A DNA stretch of 6,232 nucleotides from DASWIV01 sp036397475. Lineage in GTDB: Bacteria > JAJVIF01 > JAPKYR01. Below, piece by piece: positions 1 to 6,232 of the stretch. The DNA lies in assembly GCA_036397475.1 (NCBI GenBank), contig DASWIV010000222.1:1-6232 (forward strand). Reading direction: 5' to 3'. The notes under the pieces are model-generated. The model ran no database searches, had not been told where the DNA came from, and saw only the letters and a list, made by a program, of their open reading frames with translations. Position 1 is the first letter of the stretch. The number at the start of each line of letters is the position of its first letter. A program made the translations under genes and the position numbers.

Positions 1-1142
1 ATATTCGACCCCGGCAGAACTGTCCCGAACGATGTCGCCGGTACTTTTCCCGGCATGAACGCCTGCAGCGCGAACGGTCCGGGCAATAAATCCTCGAATA
101 AAAAATATCCTCCCGGACCGGAGTACATTCCGTAGACCGCCGGAAGTTCGCCTTCCTTATTGAATATCGTAAGACGCACAACTGCGCCATCGACAGGCTC
201 GTTATTAGAGTTCACTACCACACCATGAACAACCGACTGCTCGATCACCTGAATAAATACCGGAGCGGGATTCAGTCCTGCATGTACGTCAAACGAATTT
301 TCACTCGGATAGAATCCATCCCTGCTTACTTCTAGATTTCCATTACTCACAGGAACCGCCGGCATATCGAACATCCCGAAAATATTCGATAAATCCTCTC
401 TCATCACACCCAGGGCTTCATACTTCACATACGCTCCCGGAACCGCTCCGATCCCCGGCGACATCACGCGTCCCGTAATTCTCCCAAGCGTTAAATTTAC
501 AGGTGCAAAAAAGTTTTTTTCAACCGGTGTTCCATCCGACGGAATATTCACTGCCTGAAATACAGTATTATGAAATTCCGATAAGACCACTGCGAGACAA
601 TTCCCCGACGGCGCTCCGGCAAGATAATACTGCCCGTATTGTCCTGTAAATGCGAACGCGTACACGCTCCCCTTTATCACAACAACAAGCGCTCCCGGAA
701 GCGGCCCGTTCTCATCATTCACCGAACCAGCCATCACTCCCGGACCCGGATCCGGCGCATCCTGCGCGAATCTCGCCGCAGGTGAAAATGGCTGCGAGTG
801 AATTGTCTCCCCCATTATTGAAAATGAAATAGTGTGATCGTTACCAATAATCGACGGGACTGTAAATTCACCACCTTCACCAGTGATGTCGGCGAGCTCA
901 CCATCAATCCTTACCTCAATTCCCTGAACCGTAGTATCTCCAAATGTGAAAATACCGTCGACATCCTCGCCCATCGGATTCAATTCTATGGTCGAACTGA
1001 ATTCCGCAGGATTATCCTGATTCTGCGAATTTTGCGACAGTGGTGTGTAATCGGGAGATATCGCGTCTCCCACTTTTGAACAGGCAGAGAAAGGAAGCGA
1101 TACCATCAGCATCATTATGATCACAAATATGCGTTTGCTCAT
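1..1142 (-). CDS. Lipoprotein with tandem carboxypeptidase-regulatory-like domains (3' end missing)
   Basis: I translated the minus strand from 1142 to the window edge by hand: 380 codons without a stop, then two spare bases, so the C-terminus lies outside. The N-terminus is a lipoprotein signal: MSKR, a hydrophobic core (residues 5-18) and a lipobox-like FSAC with Cys21 as the predicted lipidated residue; Ser22 at +2 would favour the outer membrane by the E. coli rule. Residues 22-50 are a low-complexity Ser/Asn/Gln linker. An 'IEVRIDG' module at about 59-118 may be a first beta-sandwich. Three repeats typical of the CarboxypepD_reg (transthyretin-like) fold follow, at about 135-190, 219-288 and 303-380, each with the pattern G-x-V, P-G-A or D-G-A, then a G-x-(F/Y) strand (MAGSV...PLPGALV; ITGRV...VPGAYV; VHGVV...PVDGAVV). 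No catalytic motif is visible, so a structural or binding role at the cell surface is likely, with the ligand unknown. The start at 1142 was chosen because AAGGAG lies 9 nt upstream; an in-frame ATG at 1148 would leave only 3 nt. Confidence 0.85.
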   Translation of the reverse strand, partial: MSKRIFVIIMMLMVSLPFSACSKVGDAISPDYTPLSQNSQNQDNPAEFSSTIELNPMGEDVDGIFTFGDTTVQGIEVRIDGELADITGEGGEFTVPSIIGNDHTISFSIMGETIHSQPFSPAARFAQDAPDPGPGVMAGSVNDENGPLPGALVVVIKGSVYAFAFTGQYGQYYLAGAPSGNCLAVVLSEFHNTVFQAVNIPSDGTPVEKNFFAPVNLTLGRITGRVMSPGIGAVPGAYVKYEALGVMREDLSNIFGMFDMPAVPVSNGNLEVSRDGFYPSENSFDVHAGLNPAPVFIQVIEQSVVHGVVVNSNNEPVDGAVVRLTIFNKEGELPAVYGMYSGPGGYFLFEDLLPGPFALQAFMPGKVPATSFGTVLPGSN

Positions 1143-1151
1143 GTCCATGTA

Positions 1152-1157
1152 CTCCTT
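1152..1157 (-). promoter_or_regulatory. Shine-Dalgarno AAGGAG of the lipoprotein gene
   Basis: AAGGAG on the minus strand is the strongest ribosome binding site in the window. It is 9 nt from the ATG at 1142 and only 3 nt from the ATG at 1148, so it decides for the shorter start. It sits in an A/T-rich leader (AATTAAAAAATTG), which should be unstructured. Confidence 0.75.
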
Positions 1158-1180
1158 CAATTTTTTAATTCCTCACTATG

Positions 1181-1210
1181 AGTACAGGACTAACTCTAAA
1201 AAAGTTTCAA
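1181..1210 (-). promoter_or_regulatory. Candidate sigma70-type promoter for the lipoprotein gene
   Basis: The 112-base gap between the sulfatase-fold gene and the lipoprotein gene holds TTGAAA (1210-1205, five of six matches to TTGACA), an 18-base spacer and TGTACT (1186-1181, four of six matches to TATAAT). Initiation near 1174 would give a leader of about 30 nt that contains the AAGGAG. The match is moderate, and the promoter consensus of this organism is unknown. It would make the lipoprotein gene separately transcribed, although read-through from the upstream genes cannot be excluded. Confidence 0.3.
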
Positions 1211-1254
1211 ATGTGGATTACCCGAAAATCAGAACCATATCAGTAGGGGCATGG

Positions 1255-3531
1255 TTAATTCCCTATATACCCCAGCGCTTCCAGCTCATCCATCTGCTGC
1301 GGATCTATACTTATATCCGTATTCGACTCCTGCGCTTCCGACCATATCTTCAGTACTTCCGGAACATGACCGGTCGAGAAATCTTCCTCGACATCCAGAT
1401 TTTCAATATTCACCCAGTCTGTACCAACGAAAATATTTTCTTCCTCGTTGGGATCCGCGGTCAGATCGAAAAATTCATACGCTTCAATCTCATTCTCCGC
1501 ATCCGGTCCGTAAATTAACTGGTGATTCCTGAAACGGAAACTGAAAAATCTTCCCGACTCAACATAGAATTCACTTGGAAGATTGTACGACTGGCTCGGG
1601 ACAAAATTCCACGTCGGCGTTCCACTCCCAATATTAGTCAACACATGATCCCATCCCTGAATCGCGCCGGGAATCCCATGGTTCATTTCATCCGGTGTAC
1701 GCGGCGTCGGCAATCCAAGGAAATTCATCGCGGTATAGAAAATGTCGCTCACGCACACAACCGACTCCACTCTCTCTCCAGCCCTGTCTGCGATCCCCGG
1801 GTAGTAGACCATCATGGGGACATGAATCAACTGGTTGTACACCCGGGCGTTATGGTTGAAATAATAATTATGCTCGAAGCTTTCCCCGTGGTCCGCCACC
1901 ACTATCACCATCGTGTTATCCCATAAATTTTCTTCGTCGAGGTAATCGAGCAGACGTCCGAACTGAGAATCCATATATGATATCTCGCCACGATAAGACG
2001 CCCGGAAATAATCATGGTCTTCCTGTGTAAAGGTCGGAATCGCTTTAAGCAGGTGACTTCTCACCGAAAAATTGTTTTTGTATTTCCCGTTATACCCGGG
2101 CATGTACATTGTCGAGTAATCGCCGGGCGGGATGTAGGTGTAGTGAGCGTCGAAATAATGGGTGAACATGAAAAACGGCTCATCGTCATTTTTTTCAAGC
2201 CAGCCGATCGCCTGGTCCGAAATTTTATCCGCCCGCTTCATCAGCGTGCGTTCCTGGTTTGGACGGAGCCCGGTCAGCTTCCTGATAATTTTCATCGACG
2301 TCAGATTCCAGAACTGTTCCGGCATGAATTTCACAAACCAGCTTTCGTCGAACTTGTCGTAGTACGTGTGAAATCCGCGCTGCAGTCCGGAAGCCACCCT
2401 GTTCAGTGGATACCCCCCGATAACCCCGCACGTGCGGTAGCCCGCTTCATCCGCGATCGACGTGAGTGTCGGTATCTGGTCCGAGATCTGAATGCCATTG
2501 GTTTTTATCCTGTGACCGTATTCTGTATCCGGTTGGAGCCCGGTCAGCATGGACATGTGCGACGGTCCTGTCAGCGGCATCGGGGCGACCGCATTGTCGA
2601 ACAATAATGACTTTTGCCCGAACCTGTCGAAATTCGGGGTCTTCACGATGTCGCTTCCGAAAATCGCGAGGTCGTCAAAGCGGGTCGTGTCGAATGAAAC
2701 GAGAATAAAGTTCACCGGATTACCGGACAGCTCATTGCCCGACGGGTCCGTGCCTTTATTTGATTCCTCGGTGAAAATAGGTCCGATATACGGCAGGAAC
2801 AATAAAATCACCCATAACACCAGAAGATAGACTGCAGGCTTACGTGAAAATATCCGGTTAAATATCCATGCCAGGAGGGGAAACACGATAACAGCGACTC
2901 CGAATAATCCGAAAGTGAGGATCCTGTCTTCGAGCGTGGTGTTTATAACCGAAGTCACGTTCGCCCGTCCGAGGACCAGCCTCTGCATGATCCACGGAGT
3001 CACAACCAGGAAAATTGTCGCCGAGAGTATCCCCGACGTTATCACGCTTCCGATCCGGGAGATCGTGTAATTCATGCGGATCGAGGTCAGCCAGCTCGAA
3101 AATCCCACGGCAATCGGGATAAATATCCAGAGATTTTTCAGGAAATAAAAATATGTTTTTTCGTTCACGCCAGGTGAATTGAGAAATGTGGATACAAGCC
3201 CGAAGTTCCTGCAGAGAATTACGCATATGGGCATCAGGGCGAAGGAGTAAAGGGCGGTCAGGGCGGCTGAGTCACTGAATTTAGCGATTCGTTTTATTGA
3301 ATTAATCGCCGCGAATCCGGCTGTTATATATATCAGATACAGGGCGAAAGCGGAGAGGATCGACCCTGACCCCAGCTGTAATTGCCGGCTGAAGTAATAC
3401 CCGAGGTCCGCCATAGCAACAAAATGAATGCTCGCGTCCCACGATCCGGCAACCAGCGCAAGAATTATGGATATTTCGACCGCGTGGCGATATCCGAATT
3501 TGAGATCGTTATTTCCGTCTGTATTTGACAA
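1255..3531 (-). CDS. Membrane-anchored sulfatase-fold enzyme with Thr at the nucleophile position
   Basis: This 758-residue protein has about seven N-terminal membrane segments (roughly 18-40, 56-78, 88-107, 128-150, 161-182, 204-227, 232-252). A C-terminal domain of the sulfatase/alkaline phosphatase superfamily (about 273-690) follows and should face the periplasm. Metal-ligand motifs are visible: Asp281 in SFDTTR, Asp547-His548 in ADHGE, and Asp461/His463 in YFDAHYTY. His560 in FNHNARVYNQL fits the usual His before the VP-x-x-V strand. The signature normally written C/S-x-P-S-R-x3-L-T-G reads T321-G-P-S-H-M-S-M-L-T-G. Thr cannot become formylglycine, so sulfate ester hydrolysis is unlikely. 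Thr nucleophiles are known in superfamily phosphotransferases such as LtaS and EptA, which makes a phosphotransferase or phosphodiesterase role on an envelope substrate plausible; the substrate is unknown. The tail ends in EALGYIGN, common in sulfatase-like proteins. The start is a TTG at 3531, one base after the stop of the upstream gene, with a weak GGGA 4 nt before it; upstream in this frame there is a stop at 3553-3555 and no other start codon, and the next Met is residue 40. Confidence 0.93.
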   Translation of the reverse strand: MSNTDGNNDLKFGYRHAVEISIILALVAGSWDASIHFVAMADLGYYFSRQLQLGSGSILSAFALYLIYITAGFAAINSIKRIAKFSDSAALTALYSFALMPICVILCRNFGLVSTFLNSPGVNEKTYFYFLKNLWIFIPIAVGFSSWLTSIRMNYTISRIGSVITSGILSATIFLVVTPWIMQRLVLGRANVTSVINTTLEDRILTFGLFGVAVIVFPLLAWIFNRIFSRKPAVYLLVLWVILLFLPYIGPIFTEESNKGTDPSGNELSGNPVNFILVSFDTTRFDDLAIFGSDIVKTPNFDRFGQKSLLFDNAVAPMPLTGPSHMSMLTGLQPDTEYGHRIKTNGIQISDQIPTLTSIADEAGYRTCGVIGGYPLNRVASGLQRGFHTYYDKFDESWFVKFMPEQFWNLTSMKIIRKLTGLRPNQERTLMKRADKISDQAIGWLEKNDDEPFFMFTHYFDAHYTYIPPGDYSTMYMPGYNGKYKNNFSVRSHLLKAIPTFTQEDHDYFRASYRGEISYMDSQFGRLLDYLDEENLWDNTMVIVVADHGESFEHNYYFNHNARVYNQLIHVPMMVYYPGIADRAGERVESVVCVSDIFYTAMNFLGLPTPRTPDEMNHGIPGAIQGWDHVLTNIGSGTPTWNFVPSQSYNLPSEFYVESGRFFSFRFRNHQLIYGPDAENEIEAYEFFDLTADPNEEENIFVGTDWVNIENLDVEEDFSTGHVPEVLKIWSEAQESNTDISIDPQQMDELEALGYIGN

Positions 3532-3532
3532 A

Positions 3533-5899
3533 TTATCCCAATCTTTTTTTACTCAGAACGAGTAATATAATCACGAAAAGCATAAATATCGAGATGGATG
3601 CACCATAATAAAAACTTCCGGGTACATATTTGAATTTTATTAAAAGGTCTCCTTCCGGAATAGCAATACCCATAAATATATCGTTAACCCGATCTATCTT
3701 GACTTCTTCATCATTAATGTAAGCTTTCCATTCAGGATACCAGCCTTCCCTTAGTACCAGTGTACCTGGATTATTTGATTTCATTGACATTTGTATAAGC
3801 CCGGGATCATGTTTCTCAATAATCCAATCTCCGTCACGAGACCAGCCTGATTGAATAGCGGGAATACTTCCTGGATCAACTGTTGTTATATCCGGTACAA
3901 AATTTTCAATTTCCCATACCTGCAGAAAATCGTTCCCTTCAAACTCTAACCCCCTGGTATCGTCAATCCTGTCATCCCACCTCAACGTCAACCCATCCCT
4001 GTAGTCTTCCGGAATCTCACCATGCGAAATTATCCACCTGACCCCCAGTCGTTTGAACGATTCATTTTTCAAAGTCTGGCCATCAGTAAAAGAGATAAGA
4101 GCACGATCGAAATACATCGAGTCCTCAATCGAAGAGATATATAAGTTATATTGTGCCGGAACGAGCGCGTCGTAACCACCCACATCGTACAATCCGAGCG
4201 GCATTCCGCGATTCGGCGTCAACGGACTCGAGTCCCTCGTGAACGGCTTCCTGTCAGGAAAACTTGACCATCGCGCGATACGTCCCTCTGTCGCATTTTC
4301 TTTAAGCCACTCAGTCAACGGAGTATCGGGCATATAGTTGAGTTCCGAATATGCGCGTTGCAGGTACCAGTGCGACCCCATCGAAACTAGGACCAGAATA
4401 CCAGTCACCATGATACCAGCGACTGGATAAAGTTTCGGCGATGCCACCTGAAACGAAATGATCCCGACTGCAAGCACAATGCCTGTCACAAATAATTTAA
4501 AAAATGTGGCTGACGCCAGCAGATTCCCAACCGGCGAATTAACTATCATCACAACCGAAATTATCGAGGCAGGAATCGCTGCGATTAAAAAATACTCCTT
4601 CCCGAACCGCACCCCGAGAGATTTGTGTCCGTCAATCACAACTTTCAATCCGTACGGAGCCATCAAACACGCGATGAAATTCACCATCGTGAACGGAGGC
4701 TGTATCGTGATTCCCCATCCGGGCAGGTATTCCGTGTAAAACAGGTAAGCGTGAAGGCTGAAATTCGGGATAGCAAAAAATATCCACAACAATCCGAGCA
4801 GCCTGGAGCGTTTGTACATTCCCAGCGCCCCAAGAAATCCCACACCATAAAGGAGCACACCGCCGTAGCGGCGGTCCATGCCTTTCCACGGGATCATCGA
4901 CGATAGAAACGACGTCTGGTGGTATATCGCAACATCGTCATTCGACCGTCCGGTCGGCAGCAATATGTTCAGCCGCTCTTCCCTCTGTTTGCCTGTGTCC
5001 TGGTAACCCTCGATCGATCTGAGCGTATATTGCGAATAAATGTATGCAGGCAGATTCGCTATCGCGGAGAAAGCAATGCCGAATAAGATTACTCCTGCCA
5101 GGACCAATGAAATCCCCGCCAGTGATAACGGCTTACCGGTATTTCGATCCAGGAACCATCTTCCGATTCCATACAATACGAAGAAGTAACAGAAATGGAC
5201 AATATTCACAGGATAGCCCGACATCATTATCAGGCCCATCCAGAACACACCCATTCCGATATATTTGATCTTCCGTGAAGCTATCAAACTATCAAGTGCC
5301 AGTATGATCCACGGAAATCCGAGGCTCGCCATTGTCCAGCCGACATGCGGAAGATAATGAAGCGTGCTCGTCAGCCAGAGGCATGTCCCCGCGAACGCGA
5401 TTATCCTTGAAAATTTCCACTGCCTCATAAGGAAATAAAATCCGAATCCTGACACCAGCAGATTGAGTAGCTGAAGCCACCCCAGCAGCCTGTGCGGACT
5501 CGCGACCAAACAGGCGATCACAAAATTCGGATGGAAGAACGGGACCAGCCGGTTCGCGTATAGTGGAGTTCCGCAGAACTGCCACGGATTCCAGTGCGGG
5601 ACCTTTCCTTTCTTCATCTCTTCCTGCGCGTAGGTGAACCACGGATCGAGCTGCAGGACAGCGTCGAACGAATTCGACTGCACTGCATAATCCCGGTATT
5701 CAGCTGCCCATGGCTGGATTTTCTTCCAGAGGTCCGGCATCAGCGCTTTTCCGCCCAGCGTGAACGGGTACATCATTACTATGACAAAAATAAATATTCC
5801 CAGCAGCGCGGGAATTTCATTCCGGATTTGAAACTTGTATTGGGAGGCGGAAATATCTTCGGAGGTTTTCAATCTGATTTTCCCCCTACCATTCTCCAT
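3533..5899 (-). CDS. YfhO-family polytopic membrane protein, GT-C glycosyltransferase-like
   Basis: This 788-residue protein has about 14 membrane segments: one at 30-46, a cluster at about 122-282, a second cluster at about 346-510, and one at 761-784 followed by a basic KKRLG tail. The large loop after the first segment (47-121) carries Asp56, Asp85-Pro-Trp and the family pattern G-x-V-P-x-WNPW-x-x-x-G-x-P-x-x-AN (98-116). Such a loop with acidic residues is where GT-C enzymes place their catalytic Asp. A soluble domain at about 515-755 ends with REGWYPEWKAYIND-like strands and a family-typical V-P-G-S-F-Y-Y-G run into the last helix. B. subtilis YfhO is implicated in glycosylating lipoteichoic acid from a lipid-linked sugar, so transfer of a sugar from a polyprenyl carrier on the outer face of the membrane is a reasonable guess; donor and acceptor are unknown. 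It overlaps the upstream gene by 14 nt and is followed after one base by the sulfatase-fold gene. The ATG at 5899 has no clear Shine-Dalgarno; a TTG at 5872 is an alternative start. Its 3' end is unusually A/T-rich. Confidence 0.92.
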   Translation of the reverse strand: MENGRGKIRLKTSEDISASQYKFQIRNEIPALLGIFIFVIVMMYPFTLGGKALMPDLWKKIQPWAAEYRDYAVQSNSFDAVLQLDPWFTYAQEEMKKGKVPHWNPWQFCGTPLYANRLVPFFHPNFVIACLVASPHRLLGWLQLLNLLVSGFGFYFLMRQWKFSRIIAFAGTCLWLTSTLHYLPHVGWTMASLGFPWIILALDSLIASRKIKYIGMGVFWMGLIMMSGYPVNIVHFCYFFVLYGIGRWFLDRNTGKPLSLAGISLVLAGVILFGIAFSAIANLPAYIYSQYTLRSIEGYQDTGKQREERLNILLPTGRSNDDVAIYHQTSFLSSMIPWKGMDRRYGGVLLYGVGFLGALGMYKRSRLLGLLWIFFAIPNFSLHAYLFYTEYLPGWGITIQPPFTMVNFIACLMAPYGLKVVIDGHKSLGVRFGKEYFLIAAIPASIISVVMIVNSPVGNLLASATFFKLFVTGIVLAVGIISFQVASPKLYPVAGIMVTGILVLVSMGSHWYLQRAYSELNYMPDTPLTEWLKENATEGRIARWSSFPDRKPFTRDSSPLTPNRGMPLGLYDVGGYDALVPAQYNLYISSIEDSMYFDRALISFTDGQTLKNESFKRLGVRWIISHGEIPEDYRDGLTLRWDDRIDDTRGLEFEGNDFLQVWEIENFVPDITTVDPGSIPAIQSGWSRDGDWIIEKHDPGLIQMSMKSNNPGTLVLREGWYPEWKAYINDEEVKIDRVNDIFMGIAIPEGDLLIKFKYVPGSFYYGASISIFMLFVIILLVLSKKRLG
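5882..5887 (-). promoter_or_regulatory. Possible Shine-Dalgarno AGGGGG for an internal TTG start of the YfhO-like gene
   Basis: AGGGGG lies 9 nt before an in-frame TTG at 5872 (codon 10 of the long form) and overlaps the TAG stop of the preceding gene (5888-5886). The ATG at 5899 has only GGTACTTCCGG before it. A start at 5872 would remove nine basic, non-membrane residues and abolish the 14-nt overlap. The next gene also uses TTG, so TTG starts are credible in this genome. Confidence 0.35.
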
Positions 5900-6232
5900 C
5901 CGGAAGTACCTTTATAATATACGCATCGGCATTCGACGTATCCCTGAAATCCGTTTCTTCTCCCGGATCAAAATCGACATTGTCCCCGGTTATCGACCCT
6001 GCAATATACGCGTTCCCGTTTTCATCCGTGTAAACGCCGTATCCGAAATCGGTAGTGGTCGGTCCTCCCCAGGTGGAGGTCCAGAAAAATCCTCCGCCCG
6101 TATTAAACGAGGTAAGAAATATGTCGAATCCGCCGTTGGACAGGTGTTCATCGATTCCGCCTGTGGGATCGAAATCAACCAGCCCTTCGAAGTCTCCAAT
6201 CACGTGTACCCGGTCGTTTCCGCCCCACGATA
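5886..6232 (-). CDS. C-terminal end of a 'VDFDP' repeat protein (SBBP / beta-propeller-like), 5' end missing
   Basis: The frame is open from the right edge of the window for 114 codons to a TAG at 5888-5886. A GTG at 6203 could be mistaken for a start, but the repeat pattern continues upstream of it (GGNDRVHV-IGDFEG), so this is an internal codon of a longer gene. Two copies of an approximately 67-residue unit are seen, with the anchors VDFDPTGG and VDFDPGEE. Each contains an N-x-x-D-(I/A)-(F/Y) strand (SNGGFDIFLTSF; SNADAYIIKVL) and a G-x-x-W end, and between them lies a WGG...DFGYGVYTDENGNAYIAGS segment. This matches secreted multi-repeat proteins of uncultured bacteria and Bacteroidetes that are built of SBBP-like, probably beta-propeller, blades. 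The last unit ends at its natural Trp boundary, with no C-terminal sorting domain or anchor in view. The protein is presumably exported by a signal peptide encoded outside the window. Its function is unknown; ligand binding or a structural surface role is possible. Confidence 0.82.
   Translation of the reverse strand, partial: SWGGNDRVHVIGDFEGLVDFDPTGGIDEHLSNGGFDIFLTSFNTGGGFFWTSTWGGPTTTDFGYGVYTDENGNAYIAGSITGDNVDFDPGEETDFRDTSNADAYIIKVLPDGEW
5931..6183 (-). repeat. Two consecutive 'VDFDP' protein-level repeat units (period 67 residues)
   Basis: Counting residues in the translated frame, the Val of VDFDPTGG is residue 18 and the Val of VDFDPGEE is residue 85 of the visible part, a spacing of 67 residues (201 bp). 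The following strands align as SNGGFDIFL with SNADAYIIK. At DNA level the copies are diverged, so this is an old protein-domain repeat and not a recent tandem duplication. More units are expected beyond the right edge. Confidence 0.7.

Noticed and set aside
1140..1148. ATG at 1148 as start of the lipoprotein gene
   Set aside because: The AAGGAG would be only 3 nt away; the ATG at 1142 has 9 nt spacing and gives the more typical MSKR signal-peptide start. The difference is two residues.
1225..1256. Possible rho-independent terminator after the sulfatase-fold gene (AACCAT, 12-base loop, ATGGTT, then GATTTT)
   Set aside because: The perfect stem is only 6 bp and A/T-rich, the loop is long and the T-run has four bases. 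This is too weak to call.
1117..1926. Plus-strand open frames crossing the intergenic gap and the end of the sulfatase-fold gene
   Set aside because: They overlap one another and the coding strand of recognised genes, and show no family resemblance; they are products of codon bias on the opposite strand.
2014..2607. A 197-codon plus-strand open frame opposite the sulfatase-fold gene
   Set aside because: It lies wholly antisense to a strongly recognisable catalytic domain, its translation is rich in Arg/His/Val without any domain pattern, and no ribosome binding site was noted. It is a shadow frame.
5886..6203. A stand-alone 105-residue gene starting with GTG at 6203
   Set aside because: The repeat pattern continues in frame upstream of the GTG to the window edge, so the GTG is an internal Val codon of a longer gene.

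Overview
The window is a bacterial locus carrying four protein-coding genes, all on the minus strand. I hand-counted G+C over sampled 60-base lines at about 53-63% in gene interiors, with a local dip to about 32% near 3541-3720. No rRNA, tRNA, CRISPR array, insertion sequence or integrase is visible. The gene content suggests an uncultured diderm bacterium rich in secreted repeat proteins, such as members of the FCB or Planctomycetes-like lineages. The signs are a lipoprotein with carboxypeptidase-regulatory-like (transthyretin-fold) repeats, a 'VDFDPG' repeat protein and a multi-membrane-span sulfatase-fold enzyme. This placement is inference; no phylogenetic marker gene is present.

In transcription order (right to left) the layout is as follows. 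(1) 6232-5886 is the C-terminal end of a secreted repeat protein with about 67-residue 'VDFDP' units, related to SBBP or beta-propeller-like repeats; its 5' part lies outside the window. (2) 5899-3533 is a 788-residue polytopic membrane protein of the YfhO family, which has a GT-C glycosyltransferase-like architecture; it overlaps gene 1 by 14 nt. (3) 3531-1255 is a 758-residue membrane-anchored enzyme of the sulfatase/alkaline phosphatase superfamily. It starts at a TTG one base after the stop of gene 2. Thr replaces the formylglycine Cys/Ser, and His replaces the usual Arg of the sulfatase signature. (4) After a 112-base gap with a candidate promoter and a clear Shine-Dalgarno, 1142-1 is the N-terminal 380 residues of a lipoprotein with at least three tandem carboxypeptidase-regulatory-like domains; its 3' part lies outside the window.

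Genes 1-3 are packed tightly enough to be one operon with translational coupling. Genes 2 and 3 together look like a cell-envelope module: a GT-C-like enzyme that could transfer sugars from a lipid carrier on the outer face of the inner membrane, and a membrane-anchored sulfatase-fold enzyme, probably a phosphotransferase or phosphodiesterase rather than a sulfatase, acting on the same face. The repeat protein and the lipoprotein are surface or periplasmic proteins that could be substrates or only neighbours. The joint function is inference. I see no clear-cut new system; the most interesting points are the atypical active site and the coupling of that enzyme to a YfhO-type protein.
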